In this document: positions 7,263-15,207 of the stretch, piece after piece | Layout of the letters: every line of letters begins with the position of its first letter | Position numbering within the stretch: position 1 is the stretch's first letter | Virus record (IMG/VR): IMGVR_UViG_3300028364_000105 | Span: 1 to 30,114 of that record | DNA: 30,114 nt | Reading direction: 5' to 3' (one strand) | Source: a virus | Notes under the pieces: model-generated | Told to the model about the DNA's origin: nothing | The model's database searches: none | What the model saw: only the letters and a program-made list of their open reading frames with translations | Program-made: the position numbers and the translations under genes

Positions 7263-8033
7263 TTATTTGGATTTATTTTCAATTATTTTTTTAACTTTTT
7301 CTAATAATTCAGCCTTTGTACCATTATTTTCAATTATATATTCAAATATATGAGAATCTAACGCAGTTTCTGATTCATGTTCTTTTTCCGTGATTATATT
7401 GTCTCCTCTGATAACACGAATTACAATTCCATTTAAATTTTCGATACTACTTACTTCATTTGGAAATCTTACATCGGAAATTACCCAATTTGGTTGTTTT
7501 TCTATATTGTAGTTATCCACATCTAACCACCTAAGTTGTTCCTTATAACTAGATAGAGTCGAGGTTACCCAAATATTGGGGTGTATAATTTCACGGCCAC
7601 ATTCAGTTCCAATTAATTGAAGTAAAAGTCTAGGTGTAAGTTTAACTATATATTGTTCATTTTTATCTACTCCATTTTCAGTGACGTTTTCTTTATGACT
7701 ATTATAATCAAGTTTAACAACTCCATTAATTTTGTTTTCTCCAAAACCATAATACCACCATTCTTCTCCTAATTCTTTTTCTTTAAATTCCCTATCTTCC
7801 AATTGTTCTCTAGTACAACCTAATAAGATACAAACAATATCCTTTAACTTACTACCGAACTTTTCTATTTTAGTACGTGATATATCCGTTCGCACGGTAT
7901 CATATAAAGTTTCAAAATCATCATAGGATAATTCGTTTACATTATTATATTTGCAATAATTCAAATATTGAATCATTTTCGCGATTTCATCCTTGCCCGA
8001 GTTTATCTTACCGGATACACCGTATAGTTTCAT
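7263..8033 (-). CDS. 1: Deoxynucleoside monophosphate kinase, T4 gp1-like
   Basis: This 256-residue protein should phosphorylate dNMPs to dNDPs, feeding phage DNA synthesis. The P-loop is at the extreme N-terminus (GKINSGKD, residues 8-15). Later landmarks are LLQLIGTECGREI followed by NIWV, and WVISDVRFPNE, which is the usual signature of the gp1-like dNMP kinase fold, plus a lid-like segment with HESETALD near the C-terminus. The start is ATG 8033, one codon after the MazG stop. It sits with MazG, clamp and polymerase, as expected of a nucleotide-supply gene. Confidence 0.82.
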   Translation of the reverse strand: MKLYGVSGKINSGKDEIAKMIQYLNYCKYNNVNELSYDDFETLYDTVRTDISRTKIEKFGSKLKDIVCILLGCTREQLEDREFKEKELGEEWWYYGFGENKINGVVKLDYNSHKENVTENGVDKNEQYIVKLTPRLLLQLIGTECGREIIHPNIWVTSTLSSYKEQLRWLDVDNYNIEKQPNWVISDVRFPNEVSSIENLNGIVIRVIRGDNIITEKEHESETALDSHIFEYIIENNGTKAELLEKVKKIIENKSK

Positions 8034-8036
8034 AAT

Positions 8037-8405
8037 TTATTCTTTATCTTGACGAGTTTGTGCTTGTTGATCTGTGTATTTTCCAACTTTATATCTAGCC
8101 TTTTCTCCTGTTAATAATTTATCCATATTTTGTTTAATAGTTTCTTCACGTGATATTCCGAGATTTTGTCGTAAACCCTCCATATAAAATTCTAAATCAC
8201 CCAATTCTTCTATGATATTTTCCCTATCAATAGGTTTTTGATAAATGGTCGATTTTTTTATTGCGTCCAAAAGTTCCCCTGATTCTCCTGATATTCCAAT
8301 TCCCATATGTAACATATCACATTGTTCAGATGTCAATGATGTTAGAATGTCTTTTCCTGGTTTTACTAATGCAGTAACCATATCTGCATAACTTGTTTCT
8401 TTCAT
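8037..8405 (-). CDS. mazG: MazG-like nucleotide pyrophosphohydrolase
   Basis: This 122-residue protein has the four-helix MazG active site: GESGELLDA (E41, E44) and EELGDLEFY (E67, D70), the EXXE...EXXD magnesium-binding pattern. Enzymes of this family hydrolyse NTPs or dNTPs to monophosphates; phage versions may alter the host nucleotide or ppGpp pool. The last 30 residues or so (YKVGKYTDQQAQTRQDKE) are polar and probably disordered. It lies directly upstream of the dNMP kinase, whose substrate class it produces. Confidence 0.85.
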   Translation of the reverse strand: MKETSYADMVTALVKPGKDILTSLTSEQCDMLHMGIGISGESGELLDAIKKSTIYQKPIDRENIIEELGDLEFYMEGLRQNLGISREETIKQNMDKLLTGEKARYKVGKYTDQQAQTRQDKE

Positions 8406-8410
8406 AATTT

Positions 8411-8560
8411 TTATTTATTTTTTAAATCATTCAAATTCATGTCTAATATTACATCTTCGATTACAGCACCGATTAAACCTCTATTGTTGAGTATTGTTTT
8501 TTCCGAAAACCCCCGAATACGGAGTTTATGTTTTATTCGTTCTTCAAATGTGTCAATCAT
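8411..8560 (-). CDS. Small hypothetical protein, 49 residues
   Basis: This ORF starts at ATG 8560, a few bases after AAGTGA (a weak Shine-Dalgarno-like match), and ends in TAA at 8411, just before mazG. The product (MIDTFEERIKHKLRIRGFSE, then IGAVIEDVILDMNLNDLKNK) looks like two short amphipathic helices. I do not recognise it. It fills the only gap between the polymerase C-terminal fragment and mazG. Confidence 0.5.
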   Translation of the reverse strand: MIDTFEERIKHKLRIRGFSEKTILNNRGLIGAVIEDVILDMNLNDLKNK

Positions 8561-8598
8561 AGTTCACTTAATTTATTTATAATCATTACTTCCACAAT

Positions 8599-9459
8599 CT
8601 AAAAACTGAAAAACTTTTCTGCTGATTTCTTTTGATCTATTACTTTTCCCCAACCCAACGAATCCCAAAAATCTTGGAGCTTGCCCTCTAAATCCCGTTC
8701 GAACATCTTATCATGATGTGCGTATGTTTCCAATAATTCCAAAATTTCAGGTGGATCCTGATATCCTGTAAATCCAAGTGCATCCAATCCTAATGGATTA
8801 TTCCGTAAATATATCCATTTAATTTTTGATCCGTTCGAAAGTGGAGCATATTTAAAATCACATTTATAATGTATTAGTAAATCATTATATGCAATCCCGG
8901 CCTTTACGTGGGCGGGTGTTCCTTTTTTAAATTGAAATAGATGTCTATCACCACTCGATACATACTTTGATAACTCTTTAACTGCCGAGTTTTTAGATAT
9001 GGATTTGACTTTTATGGATGGTAATGATTTTTTGAATTTCAAAACTTTGTCTGATAAATCTTGTTCAGTTTCACCCTTTAGTATTGAAATTAGAACCTCT
9101 GACATGATTCCCTTGAACGCAGTTGGAAATGAACTACGTTTGACATCCAATCCCTTTACATCCAATCTATCAACTGGTAACCCATTATCTGATATTATCC
9201 ACTGTGCATATCTCTTTTTTGCAATCCAAATTCCAGATTTTGCAACATATTCTTTCTTTATCTCAAATCTATGTTTATCTTTATCGATATTAAATATTTT
9301 AGGTGCAAGGACATCATAAAAATTATTTAGATAATCTTGGACTTCGGTTGCAATATCGTTTACATATCCTGTTATTATTTCCTGTGTTTCATTTTTCCAA
9401 TTAGGCAACCTATTATCCATCAATGGTGTTGCACTAAAAAATACTGAATCTGTGTACAT
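8599..9459 (-). CDS. 43: DNA polymerase gp43 (family B), C-terminal fragment
   Basis: This 286-residue ORF is the palm end and thumb of a T4-type family B polymerase. It begins MYTDSVFFSATPLM, so motif C (normally YxDTDS) is cut: the ORF supplies TDS but not the preceding Asp. Then follow the KKEYVAKSG...KKRYAQWI segment (a KKxY-type motif), the thumb, and a C-terminal AEKFFSF, which resembles the clamp-binding tail of gp43. The N-terminal fragment is at 9587-12610. No C-terminal intein blocks precede the TDS, so trans-splicing of the usual kind cannot rebuild it. The preceding 42 bases are in frame with a short ORF ending NIYIDF, which could be the lost part of motif C. Whether this fragment initiates at ATG 9459 or is reached by recoding is open. 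Confidence 0.82.
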   Translation of the reverse strand: MYTDSVFFSATPLMDNRLPNWKNETQEIITGYVNDIATEVQDYLNNFYDVLAPKIFNIDKDKHRFEIKKEYVAKSGIWIAKKRYAQWIISDNGLPVDRLDVKGLDVKRSSFPTAFKGIMSEVLISILKGETEQDLSDKVLKFKKSLPSIKVKSISKNSAVKELSKYVSSGDRHLFQFKKGTPAHVKAGIAYNDLLIHYKCDFKYAPLSNGSKIKWIYLRNNPLGLDALGFTGYQDPPEILELLETYAHHDKMFERDLEGKLQDFWDSLGWGKVIDQKKSAEKFFSF

Positions 9460-9462
9460 TTT

Positions 9463-9490
9463 ATCCCCGAAAGAATTAACTAACGGGGAT
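9463..9490 (-). promoter_or_regulatory. Hairpin between the polymerase fragments
   Basis: Arms ATCCCCG and CGGGGAT (7 bp) enclose a 14-base loop. The structure begins inside the stop codon region of the 27-codon ORF and ends four bases before the ATG of the polymerase C-terminal fragment. No run of T follows on the minus strand, so it is not a convincing terminator. It could affect initiation at the downstream ATG or take part in recoding across the break. Confidence 0.45.
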
Positions 9491-9573
9491 TAGAAATCAA
9501 TATAAATGTTAGAGTCGCACTGTCCTCTTTCATCTATACTGATGTTCCCACGAGTAATTTTTGTTATTTTCAT
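9490..9573 (-). CDS. 27-codon ORF, possibly a polymerase fragment
   Basis: The ORF begins MKITKITRGNISIDE and ends CDSNIYIDF, TAA. The end NIYID is what one expects just before TDSVFF in polymerases of this group (motif C NIYIDTDS), and the ORF is in frame with the polymerase C-terminal fragment 42 bases further on. On the other hand, the peptide has an internal echo (NISID...NIYID) like a small beta-hairpin protein, so the match could be chance. There is no Shine-Dalgarno. Confidence 0.4.
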   Translation of the reverse strand: MKITKITRGNISIDERGQCDSNIYIDF

Positions 9574-9586
9574 ATTTGTTTTTTGT

Positions 9587-12500
9587 TTAAATAATTATAT
9601 CATCCAATTCAACTAAATCCTTTGCCTTGATGATTTGAATTATACCTTCACGGTTTACACTTACATCTGAATTCGGCCATCTCTGTATAGTTTCTCCATT
9701 TTCTAATTTAAAAATATAAGGTTGACCGCCCAATTCTCTATTATATTTGATATTTGTCATGTCGGCCGTAGATTTAATTACGAAAATACCAGTAGTCGTT
9801 ACTGCCTCCGCATTTTGAATATCAAAGAATCTAAAGATTTCCAACCCTAAACAACCATAAAGGGAGTTAAGTAAAATCTTCTGTACCAACTGTCGTTTAT
9901 CATAGAAATCATATTTATCTTTGTCACCAAGTTTACCCCATTTTTTCTTTTCGGTGTTGTATTCTACCCTTTTATTAAACCATAAATCCAATATCCCGGG
10001 AATACAACCTACTATATCAGTTTGATACAACATTCCATTGGATGCAACTGTATATTTACTTTCATCAAGATATTTTCTTAAATTTTCCTTAGTAATTATA
10101 TTACCATCAATACTATATTCATCAACATCACCGTTTAAAAACTTATTAGCATCCCAGTCTTTTATTTTAGCAATTTTTGTTTCAGGACTAATATTCAAAC
10201 TCATTATTATACTTGGATATAGTGATGTTAAATCCAAATCGAAGATCCAATCATATTTTCCTACTATTGGTGGTTTCACATATGCTCCAGCAAAATCTAT
10301 TTTCAACTTCCACTCCGATAATAATGTAGTTGGTAGTGGTTCTTTTAATATAAATGAATTCGTTTTAAAATCAACATCCGAAAATTCAAGTTGAAAATGT
10401 GATGATGGGGATTTTGATATTTTTATATTTCCTGATGTTGGTGTATTTTGTGGAAGTTTATCCATATAAATATTCTTATCACCCTTACTACCCGATTTAA
10501 TGCGTAACGTAACTCTATTTGGTTTATTCGGTGCAACTAAATTTCCTCTACGTAAATAAGTCAACAATGCACCTTCTAAATATTTTGATGACCAAGGGAA
10601 ATCTTCGTAAGGAACATGACCCGCATGACATATACCCCTACATAATTCTATAAATTGTAATTTCTTTTCAAAATCCACGACCAGTTCTACATCGACTAAG
10701 TTATATTCTATGAATTTTTCAATATCATCCTTAAATAATTCATCCAAATTTCCATCATATTCTATTTTACCCCTACCCAACTCTATCTTAGCAACTGTAT
10801 CTAGTCTGTAATTTGGTAGTTCTCCAAAATTATAGTTTTTGTATAGAGTAATGTAATCTAAATATGAAACCCCTGCAATTGAAAATCGTTTACGATTAGG
10901 TGAATAATAGCACTCCCCTATCGGTGATAATCTGTTTGCAGTGGTTTCCCCTAATAATCGTTTTATTCGATTGTACAACATAGGTGTATCGAAATTATCA
11001 CAATTATGAGTACTAATCCCACGATACTTAAATTGACCACCCGTACAACTTATATCCATCATTTCAGATGATTTGTCTGAAACCTCAATTGATTTTAGTG
11101 CAACAAAGTATGATTTACTAATGGAATCATACCGCCATTTAATAGTCTTTGATCTAGAATACTTAATATCATAAGTATTATGGGATTGGAGTCCATCTTT
11201 TTTATATTTTATTTTTAAGATTAAATATTTTTTTAGCCATAAGTTATTAGAATTCATCGGAATGGTTAATTGATTATCATTGCTGTATGAAAATGCACCG
11301 TTCCAACGAATTAATTCTACAAAATTATGAATATCTCCGTTATAATTGCACAAATTAACTCCTCGACTTCCATCCTTAAAAACATGACCGTCACCATCAA
11401 TACACCCACTCATAAAAATCCAGAACTGACGCTTGGATAACTTTGATAATAAATTTACATTTAGTTGTTTACACTTTATGTCAGGGTTCCAAATAAAGTT
11501 TATATACTTAGTTAATTCATTGTATTCTGTCATCCAAGTTCGCAATCTATATGTTGTTTTGGGTGGCAATTCCCTAAAATTGGAAGTACGAAATACACGT
11601 TTTTGTGTGTCAAGGTATTTTTTAACTTCACATATTAAATTATAATCATTATTATAAATAGACACACATTTGTCTGTTTTGCTAATAGAACCGTCAGTAT
11701 ATATTAATCCCATTGCATAAAGACAATCATCAGAAATTTCTATATCATTATTAGTATTATCATTTACATTCACCTGGAAAAATATATCATACATATCAGA
11801 TTTTTCTCTTATATCTGATGTGCTTAGGTATGATTCGGTATATGTATTGGATGACGACTGTAAATTTGTGTATTTAGATTTATGTTTATATCTAACTAAA
11901 AATTTATGTTCACTTGAAGCATCAAGACACTCACCATTTTTAAGAGATATTGTATTTATTATTTTTTCTGAAACTGGATATAATTCCGTACATTTAGAAT
12001 CATATAATACGTCATTCTTTAATATAGTATTTAGTTTAACAATTTCATGCTTTTTCCAAATATTAGAATTAGTGGGAATGCAATTCCAACCTGTAACGAT
12101 GGTTGGAGCGATCTGCTCGTATAATTCCAAATATTTCAATAACATATCTTCTTCCCGTTGGAATGGAATAACTATTGCTTTATCAGTTTTCCGTTCTACC
12201 ATGGACCCATCCTTGTCCATTACGAGTACCCAATATTGGTCATTGTATGAACTATGTAACGCTATGGATGTTAGTTCGTTAGTTGCCTCTAATGGATCTG
12301 GTAACCCACTAATCATCTCACACTCAATATCATAAGTAAGTATGGTGTGTCCGTTCGATACATCATCCGATTCAGAATACATATCAATTAAAGTACGAGT
12401 AGTTTCGGGAACATCGGATTCGAACAATCCTGCATCATCATGGTTATATTGATATGTCTTTGTTAACTTATCACCATAAATTGATCTATATTCACCATTT

Positions 12501-12610
12501 ATTGCGGGTTGATATGCATACTTGATATATTTAAAGGTTTTCAATCCCAAAACGTCGTCCCAAACATAAATCATGTTTTTACGACGTGAATAATGAATAT
12601 TTTTGTACAA
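9587..12610 (-). CDS. 43: DNA polymerase gp43 (family B), N-terminal fragment with an intein
   Basis: This encodes the exonuclease domain and most of the palm and fingers of a T4-type polymerase. Exo I is LTYDIECE (91-98). Exo II is split by an intein: TGWN (to residue 176), intein 177-536, then CDNFDTP. Motif A is DLDLTSLYPS (791-800) and motif B KILLNSLYG (911-919). After KYNRELGG (962) normal polymerase sequence ends, replaced by a 45-residue tail (963-1007) resembling intein block B without a catalytic His. Motif C is absent; the rest lies at 8599-9459. The start is TTG 12610 (YKNIHYSRRKN, a conserved-looking N-terminus), with no in-frame ATG upstream; ATG 12574 is an alternative. A 37-codon ORF and a promoter-like element precede it. 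Confidence 0.88.
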   Translation of the reverse strand: MYKNIHYSRRKNMIYVWDDVLGLKTFKYIKYAYQPAINGEYRSIYGDKLTKTYQYNHDDAGLFESDVPETTRTLIDMYSESDDVSNGHTILTYDIECEMISGLPDPLEATNELTSIALHSSYNDQYWVLVMDKDGSMVERKTDKAIVIPFQREEDMLLKYLELYEQIAPTIVTGWNCIPTNSNIWKKHEIVKLNTILKNDVLYDSKCTELYPVSEKIINTISLKNGECLDASSEHKFLVRYKHKSKYTNLQSSSNTYTESYLSTSDIREKSDMYDIFFQVNVNDNTNNDIEISDDCLYAMGLIYTDGSISKTDKCVSIYNNDYNLICEVKKYLDTQKRVFRTSNFRELPPKTTYRLRTWMTEYNELTKYINFIWNPDIKCKQLNVNLLSKLSKRQFWIFMSGCIDGDGHVFKDGSRGVNLCNYNGDIHNFVELIRWNGAFSYSNDNQLTIPMNSNNLWLKKYLILKIKYKKDGLQSHNTYDIKYSRSKTIKWRYDSISKSYFVALKSIEVSDKSSEMMDISCTGGQFKYRGISTHNCDNFDTPMLYNRIKRLLGETTANRLSPIGECYYSPNRKRFSIAGVSYLDYITLYKNYNFGELPNYRLDTVAKIELGRGKIEYDGNLDELFKDDIEKFIEYNLVDVELVVDFEKKLQFIELCRGICHAGHVPYEDFPWSSKYLEGALLTYLRRGNLVAPNKPNRVTLRIKSGSKGDKNIYMDKLPQNTPTSGNIKISKSPSSHFQLEFSDVDFKTNSFILKEPLPTTLLSEWKLKIDFAGAYVKPPIVGKYDWIFDLDLTSLYPSIIMSLNISPETKIAKIKDWDANKFLNGDVDEYSIDGNIITKENLRKYLDESKYTVASNGMLYQTDIVGCIPGILDLWFNKRVEYNTEKKKWGKLGDKDKYDFYDKRQLVQKILLNSLYGCLGLEIFRFFDIQNAEAVTTTGIFVIKSTADMTNIKYNRELGGQPYIFKLENGETIQRWPNSDVSVNREGIIQIIKAKDLVELDDIII
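11003..12082 (-). mobile_element. LAGLIDADG intein in the polymerase exonuclease domain
   Basis: This 360-residue intein (residues 177-536 of the polymerase fragment) is contiguous, unlike the others in the window. It begins at Cys177, has a block B with ASSEH, two LAGLIDADG-type helices (CLYAMGLIYTDGS and FWIFMSGCIDGDG) that make up the homing endonuclease, and ends THN before Cys537. Excision joins TGWN to CDNFDTP and restores Exo II. All splicing residues visible (Cys1, HN, Cys+1) and both endonuclease acidic residues are kept, so it may be active for both splicing and homing. Confidence 0.92.
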
Positions 12611-12674
12611 ATTTTTATTTTTTAGTGATTATATTATTTGATATGAGATTGAACGGCGGATTGTACGTAAATTG

Positions 12675-12788
12675 TTAGACCCCATTATTAGATAATCCTA
12701 TATGTACGGGAATTCCCGTTAGCACATTTACTTTCTTATCATTATCCATGATAGCAATACTAGATACGTTACTTAAGTCTATTTTCAT
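12675..12788 (-). CDS. Small hypothetical protein, 37 residues
   Basis: This ORF starts at ATG 12788, about 18 bases after the second promoter-like element and nine bases after AAGGA, one of the few Shine-Dalgarno-like matches in the window. The product (MKIDLSNVSSIAIMDNDKK, then a segment ending HIGLSNNGV) looks like a small beta-strand protein. I do not recognise it. It is the first ORF after the promoter and precedes the polymerase gene; it shares its MKI start and general character with the 27-codon ORF at 9490. Confidence 0.5.
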   Translation of the reverse strand: MKIDLSNVSSIAIMDNDKKVNVLTGIPVHIGLSNNGV

Positions 12789-12805
12789 ATTTATGTATAT
12801 TCCTT

Positions 12806-12837
12806 GTAAGATACGATTTTTTTTTGGATTTACCAAA
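12806..12837 (-). promoter_or_regulatory. Bacteroidota-type promoter, copy 2 (upstream of the polymerase)
   Basis: On the minus strand: TTTGGTAAATC, ten bases (nearly all A), TCGTATCTTAC. Box sequences and spacing equal those of copy 1. The upstream TTTG box lies inside the last codons of the Mom-like gene (AAA TTT TGG TAA), so the element overlaps coding sequence. Confidence 0.6.
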
Positions 12838-13630
12838 ATTTAACTTCATTACTTTTATCCGGTTCGTATGTTTCGTACCTTGTAACTTCGGGAGCGTATT
12901 CCCTAGCACTTTTGGGATATGGTTTTGGTGGATATTTCATAGTTTTTAACAATGCTTTCTTTTCAGTCTTGTCCTGTCCCAATACCTGAAAGTATCGGTG
13001 TTTACCGGATTCCTGCATTCGCCAAAAGTTTTTATATCCATCTTTACCTATTTCGGTTTTAAGGTGTTCTATATTATGGCTCCCCCATTTACTGAATACT
13101 GTTCTACTATGTATCCATTTGTACGGATTTTCTTGTATCGAAATACTCCAGTTCGGCATCAGGTTCATATCCGTGTTCAAGCCTTGATAAATCCAGTTAG
13201 TGGCCTGATAGATACTTCCTAAGTGCTCTTGGCCGTTATCAGCATATGATAATAGTACTTTGATATCCTTATCGTTTTCCTTTAACCACTTAAAACTTTG
13301 ACCCAATACATAGGATTCGATATTCGAACCATATCCATCATCTATATATAATCTAGTCAATTCTAAAATCTGGTCTGATTTCAATTCTTCCGAGAATGCT
13401 CTTGAAGCCGAGCGGCCGACTGGATATCCATATATGATGCACCCAATCAATTTCGATTCACCGAAGAAAGTAGCTTCATCGGATTTTACGAATACACCCA
13501 ACGCATAACGACACATCGTCCAAGCATGGGTATAGTGATTTTCTATAATCATTTTCTTGGCAACAGCTTTGGTAATTGGTGCTATGGATATTATAGATGT
13601 ATCACAATACACCTTATCGGCTTCCTTCAT
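12830..13630 (-). CDS. Mom-like DNA modification protein (GNAT-type)
   Basis: This 266-residue protein resembles Mom of phage Mu, which modifies adenine in DNA by adding a carbamoylmethyl group and protects the DNA from restriction. Matching features are the N-terminal IIENHYTHAW, then YALGVF, a hydrophobic LIGCIIYGYPVGRSAS, the segment ELTRLYIDDGYGSNIESY (typical of the family's acetyl-CoA-like GNAT fold) and LLSYADNGQEHLGSIYQATNWIYQG. The C-terminal 80 residues or so are polar and less familiar. It starts one base after the HD-domain gene ends. Modification of this phage's DNA is an inference from the family. The last codons carry part of a promoter-like element for the polymerase operon. 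Confidence 0.75.
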   Translation of the reverse strand: MKEADKVYCDTSIISIAPITKAVAKKMIIENHYTHAWTMCRYALGVFVKSDEATFFGESKLIGCIIYGYPVGRSASRAFSEELKSDQILELTRLYIDDGYGSNIESYVLGQSFKWLKENDKDIKVLLSYADNGQEHLGSIYQATNWIYQGLNTDMNLMPNWSISIQENPYKWIHSRTVFSKWGSHNIEHLKTEIGKDGYKNFWRMQESGKHRYFQVLGQDKTEKKALLKTMKYPPKPYPKSAREYAPEVTRYETYEPDKSNEVKFW

Positions 13631-13631
13631 A

Positions 13632-14276
13632 TTATCGTATTGAGTCTCTTTCGACTAATGTACTTAAATGGTCTGCAAGGTGTAGTATATAACCTATATT
13701 GGAACGTTGGTTCTTTTCCTTTTGATATGTCCGTAGATATTTAACGTTGTCCTCATCATACATCCCGTCAGTCAATTTCATACCAAAATACTCATTTTCG
13801 TTGTATTTGATACCGTAGTGTGCTAATTGGAACATTGTTCTATCGGTGTGGGACATCCAACTTAATTCGGGATTACTCGTGTAAATATCGTGTCGATTTT
13901 TTACGTGCCAATCCGATGGGTTGGGTATGTAGTGTACGTGTTCTTTCGTACCTAGTTTTCCCAAATCATGATGGAATGCAGCAAATAATAATTCATCTTG
14001 TGTAAAATTTGGCTTTCCACCTACATCTTGGTATAACTTAAACATACGAATCGAATTTCTTGCAACGTTTATGACATGATCTATATATCCACCATCATAT
14101 GAATTATGATAATATTTATTTCCACTAGCAGGTGCAAGTAAAAGATTTGGACCTAGTTCATCCATCGAGTACATATAAAGTAATTTATCCAATCTATCAC
14201 CATTGAATGAGGTTTTAATTGCTTTAATGAAAGTATTGTAATTTTCTTCTAATCGTTCATCTGTGTATTTTCTCAT
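13632..14276 (-). CDS. HD-domain phosphohydrolase
   Basis: This 214-residue protein has the metal-binding HD signature: His67 in GGYIDHVINVAR, then HHDLGKLG (His103, Asp104), followed by further His residues (HVKNRHDIYTS, SHTDRTMF, LAHYGIKY) and a late ILHLADHLST. HD enzymes cleave phosphate esters of nucleotides, often dNMPs or cyclic nucleotides. A role in nucleotide metabolism fits the neighbourhood (thioredoxin and reductase upstream, polymerase downstream), but the substrate cannot be read from sequence. ATG 14276 follows a short A/T-rich leader. Confidence 0.75.
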   Translation of the reverse strand: MRKYTDERLEENYNTFIKAIKTSFNGDRLDKLLYMYSMDELGPNLLLAPASGNKYYHNSYDGGYIDHVINVARNSIRMFKLYQDVGGKPNFTQDELLFAAFHHDLGKLGTKEHVHYIPNPSDWHVKNRHDIYTSNPELSWMSHTDRTMFQLAHYGIKYNENEYFGMKLTDGMYDEDNVKYLRTYQKEKNQRSNIGYILHLADHLSTLVERDSIR

Positions 14277-14293
14277 AACCTATTTTATATTTT

Positions 14294-14530
14294 TTATGTT
14301 CTGTTAATTTTAATGTTTATCCTACACATATCTGGCCATTGGGATAGTGAGTTTCTAAAATCCATTTTACTGATAAATCCCCGTCCTAGTCCATAATCCC
14401 TATCGATATAATACAAGGTTTCACCTGTATCTGGATTTAAAAATTGTTTACTTAGTTCTTTGGGGACAGATGGAGTTCCTATAACTTTGTACTCATCTTC
14501 GTTTTTCATGTAAACTTTTATTGATGCCAT
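14294..14530 (-). CDS. Hypothetical protein, 78 residues
   Basis: This is a short, soluble-looking protein starting MASIKVYMKNEDEYKVIG. It contains FLNPDTGETLYYIDRDYGLG and a basic end (CRINIKINRT). No membrane segment, metal motif or known domain is apparent. It sits between the 202-residue unknown gene and the HD hydrolase, with short intergenic spacers, and probably belongs to the operon started at the third promoter-like element. Confidence 0.6.
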   Translation of the reverse strand: MASIKVYMKNEDEYKVIGTPSVPKELSKQFLNPDTGETLYYIDRDYGLGRGFISKMDFRNSLSQWPDMCRINIKINRT

Positions 14531-14543
14531 ATCTTATTTTTAT

Positions 14544-15152
14544 TTATATTTTAACTGATTCAGCTAAATGTTTTATTGACCGTATTTCTGATATACTATA
14601 TGATAATATGGTATCCAAATTTCTATCGACCGATTCAAATGTAAACGGACGTCCATTAATACTCGAATAAAACTGACCGGATTTACCAAAGAATGATTTA
14701 CCAAGTTTTACACTCTTTCCAATACTACCCTTACCTGGGTAACCATCTGGACACGTATTAGTACTGATAAGGAAGTATGCACCCGATGGTTTGGAGAATG
14801 TAATACTATCTTGGTTGAAATATGTACCAAGTTTTATTAAATCTGATTTTAATTTTCCTGTATCCTTTAAATCAATAACAACGAATGCTACTTCTTTGAC
14901 AGGTATTTCATTATTTGATCCGTAGTTTTCTATGTAAGTTCCCATAACTTTAGTTACACCATACCCCATAGATAATAACTTACTTTTTAACTTACTACTA
15001 TTTTTATTATTTGTAGCCTTTGTTATACGATCACCATCGCTACACCCTTCCCTTGATCGTTCTGCTGAGATTGTACCCGAATCGTGTTCCGATACGTGTT
15101 TCCATATTCTAGATAATGAAGATTCCCGTATTATTGTTTTTAGTTTTGACAT
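14544..15152 (-). CDS. Conserved-type phage hypothetical protein, 202 residues
   Basis: I do not recognise a named family. Features are an N-terminal SSLSRIWKHVSEHDSGTISA, then a mixed alpha/beta middle (LLSMGYGVTKVMGTYIENYG, EVAFVVIDLKDTGKLKSDLI), and a glycine-rich segment AYFLISTNTCPDGYPGKG followed by LGKSFFGKSGQFYSSINGRP. The layout suggests one compact domain of about 170 residues with a basic N-terminus. It is the first gene after the third promoter-like element (15172-15203). No function is proposed. Confidence 0.65.
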   Translation of the reverse strand: MSKLKTIIRESSLSRIWKHVSEHDSGTISAERSREGCSDGDRITKATNNKNSSKLKSKLLSMGYGVTKVMGTYIENYGSNNEIPVKEVAFVVIDLKDTGKLKSDLIKLGTYFNQDSITFSKPSGAYFLISTNTCPDGYPGKGSIGKSVKLGKSFFGKSGQFYSSINGRPFTFESVDRNLDTILSYSISEIRSIKHLAESVKI

Positions 15153-15171
15153 AATTTACTTTTAATTTTAC

Positions 15172-15203
15172 ACAAGATACGAAAAATATATGGATTTACC
15201 TAA
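15172..15203 (-). promoter_or_regulatory. Bacteroidota-type promoter, copy 3 (upstream of the 202-residue gene)
   Basis: On the minus strand: TTAGGTAAATC, ten bases, TCGTATCTTGT. It differs from the other two copies at the upstream box (TTAG instead of TTTG) but keeps GTAAATC, the ten-base gap and TCGTATCTT. It lies between the small HTH gene and the 202-residue gene, and opens an operon that runs at least to the Mom-like gene. Confidence 0.55.
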
Positions 15204-15207
15204 TTTT

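Noticed and set aside
10038-12335. Plus-strand open frames opposite the polymerase gene
   Set aside because: They are shadows of the polymerase and its intein, with no motif and no start context.
12700-12725. Palindrome ACGGGAATTCCCGT
   Set aside because: It lies within the 37-codon ORF, is only 14 bases long and has no repeat elsewhere that I could see.
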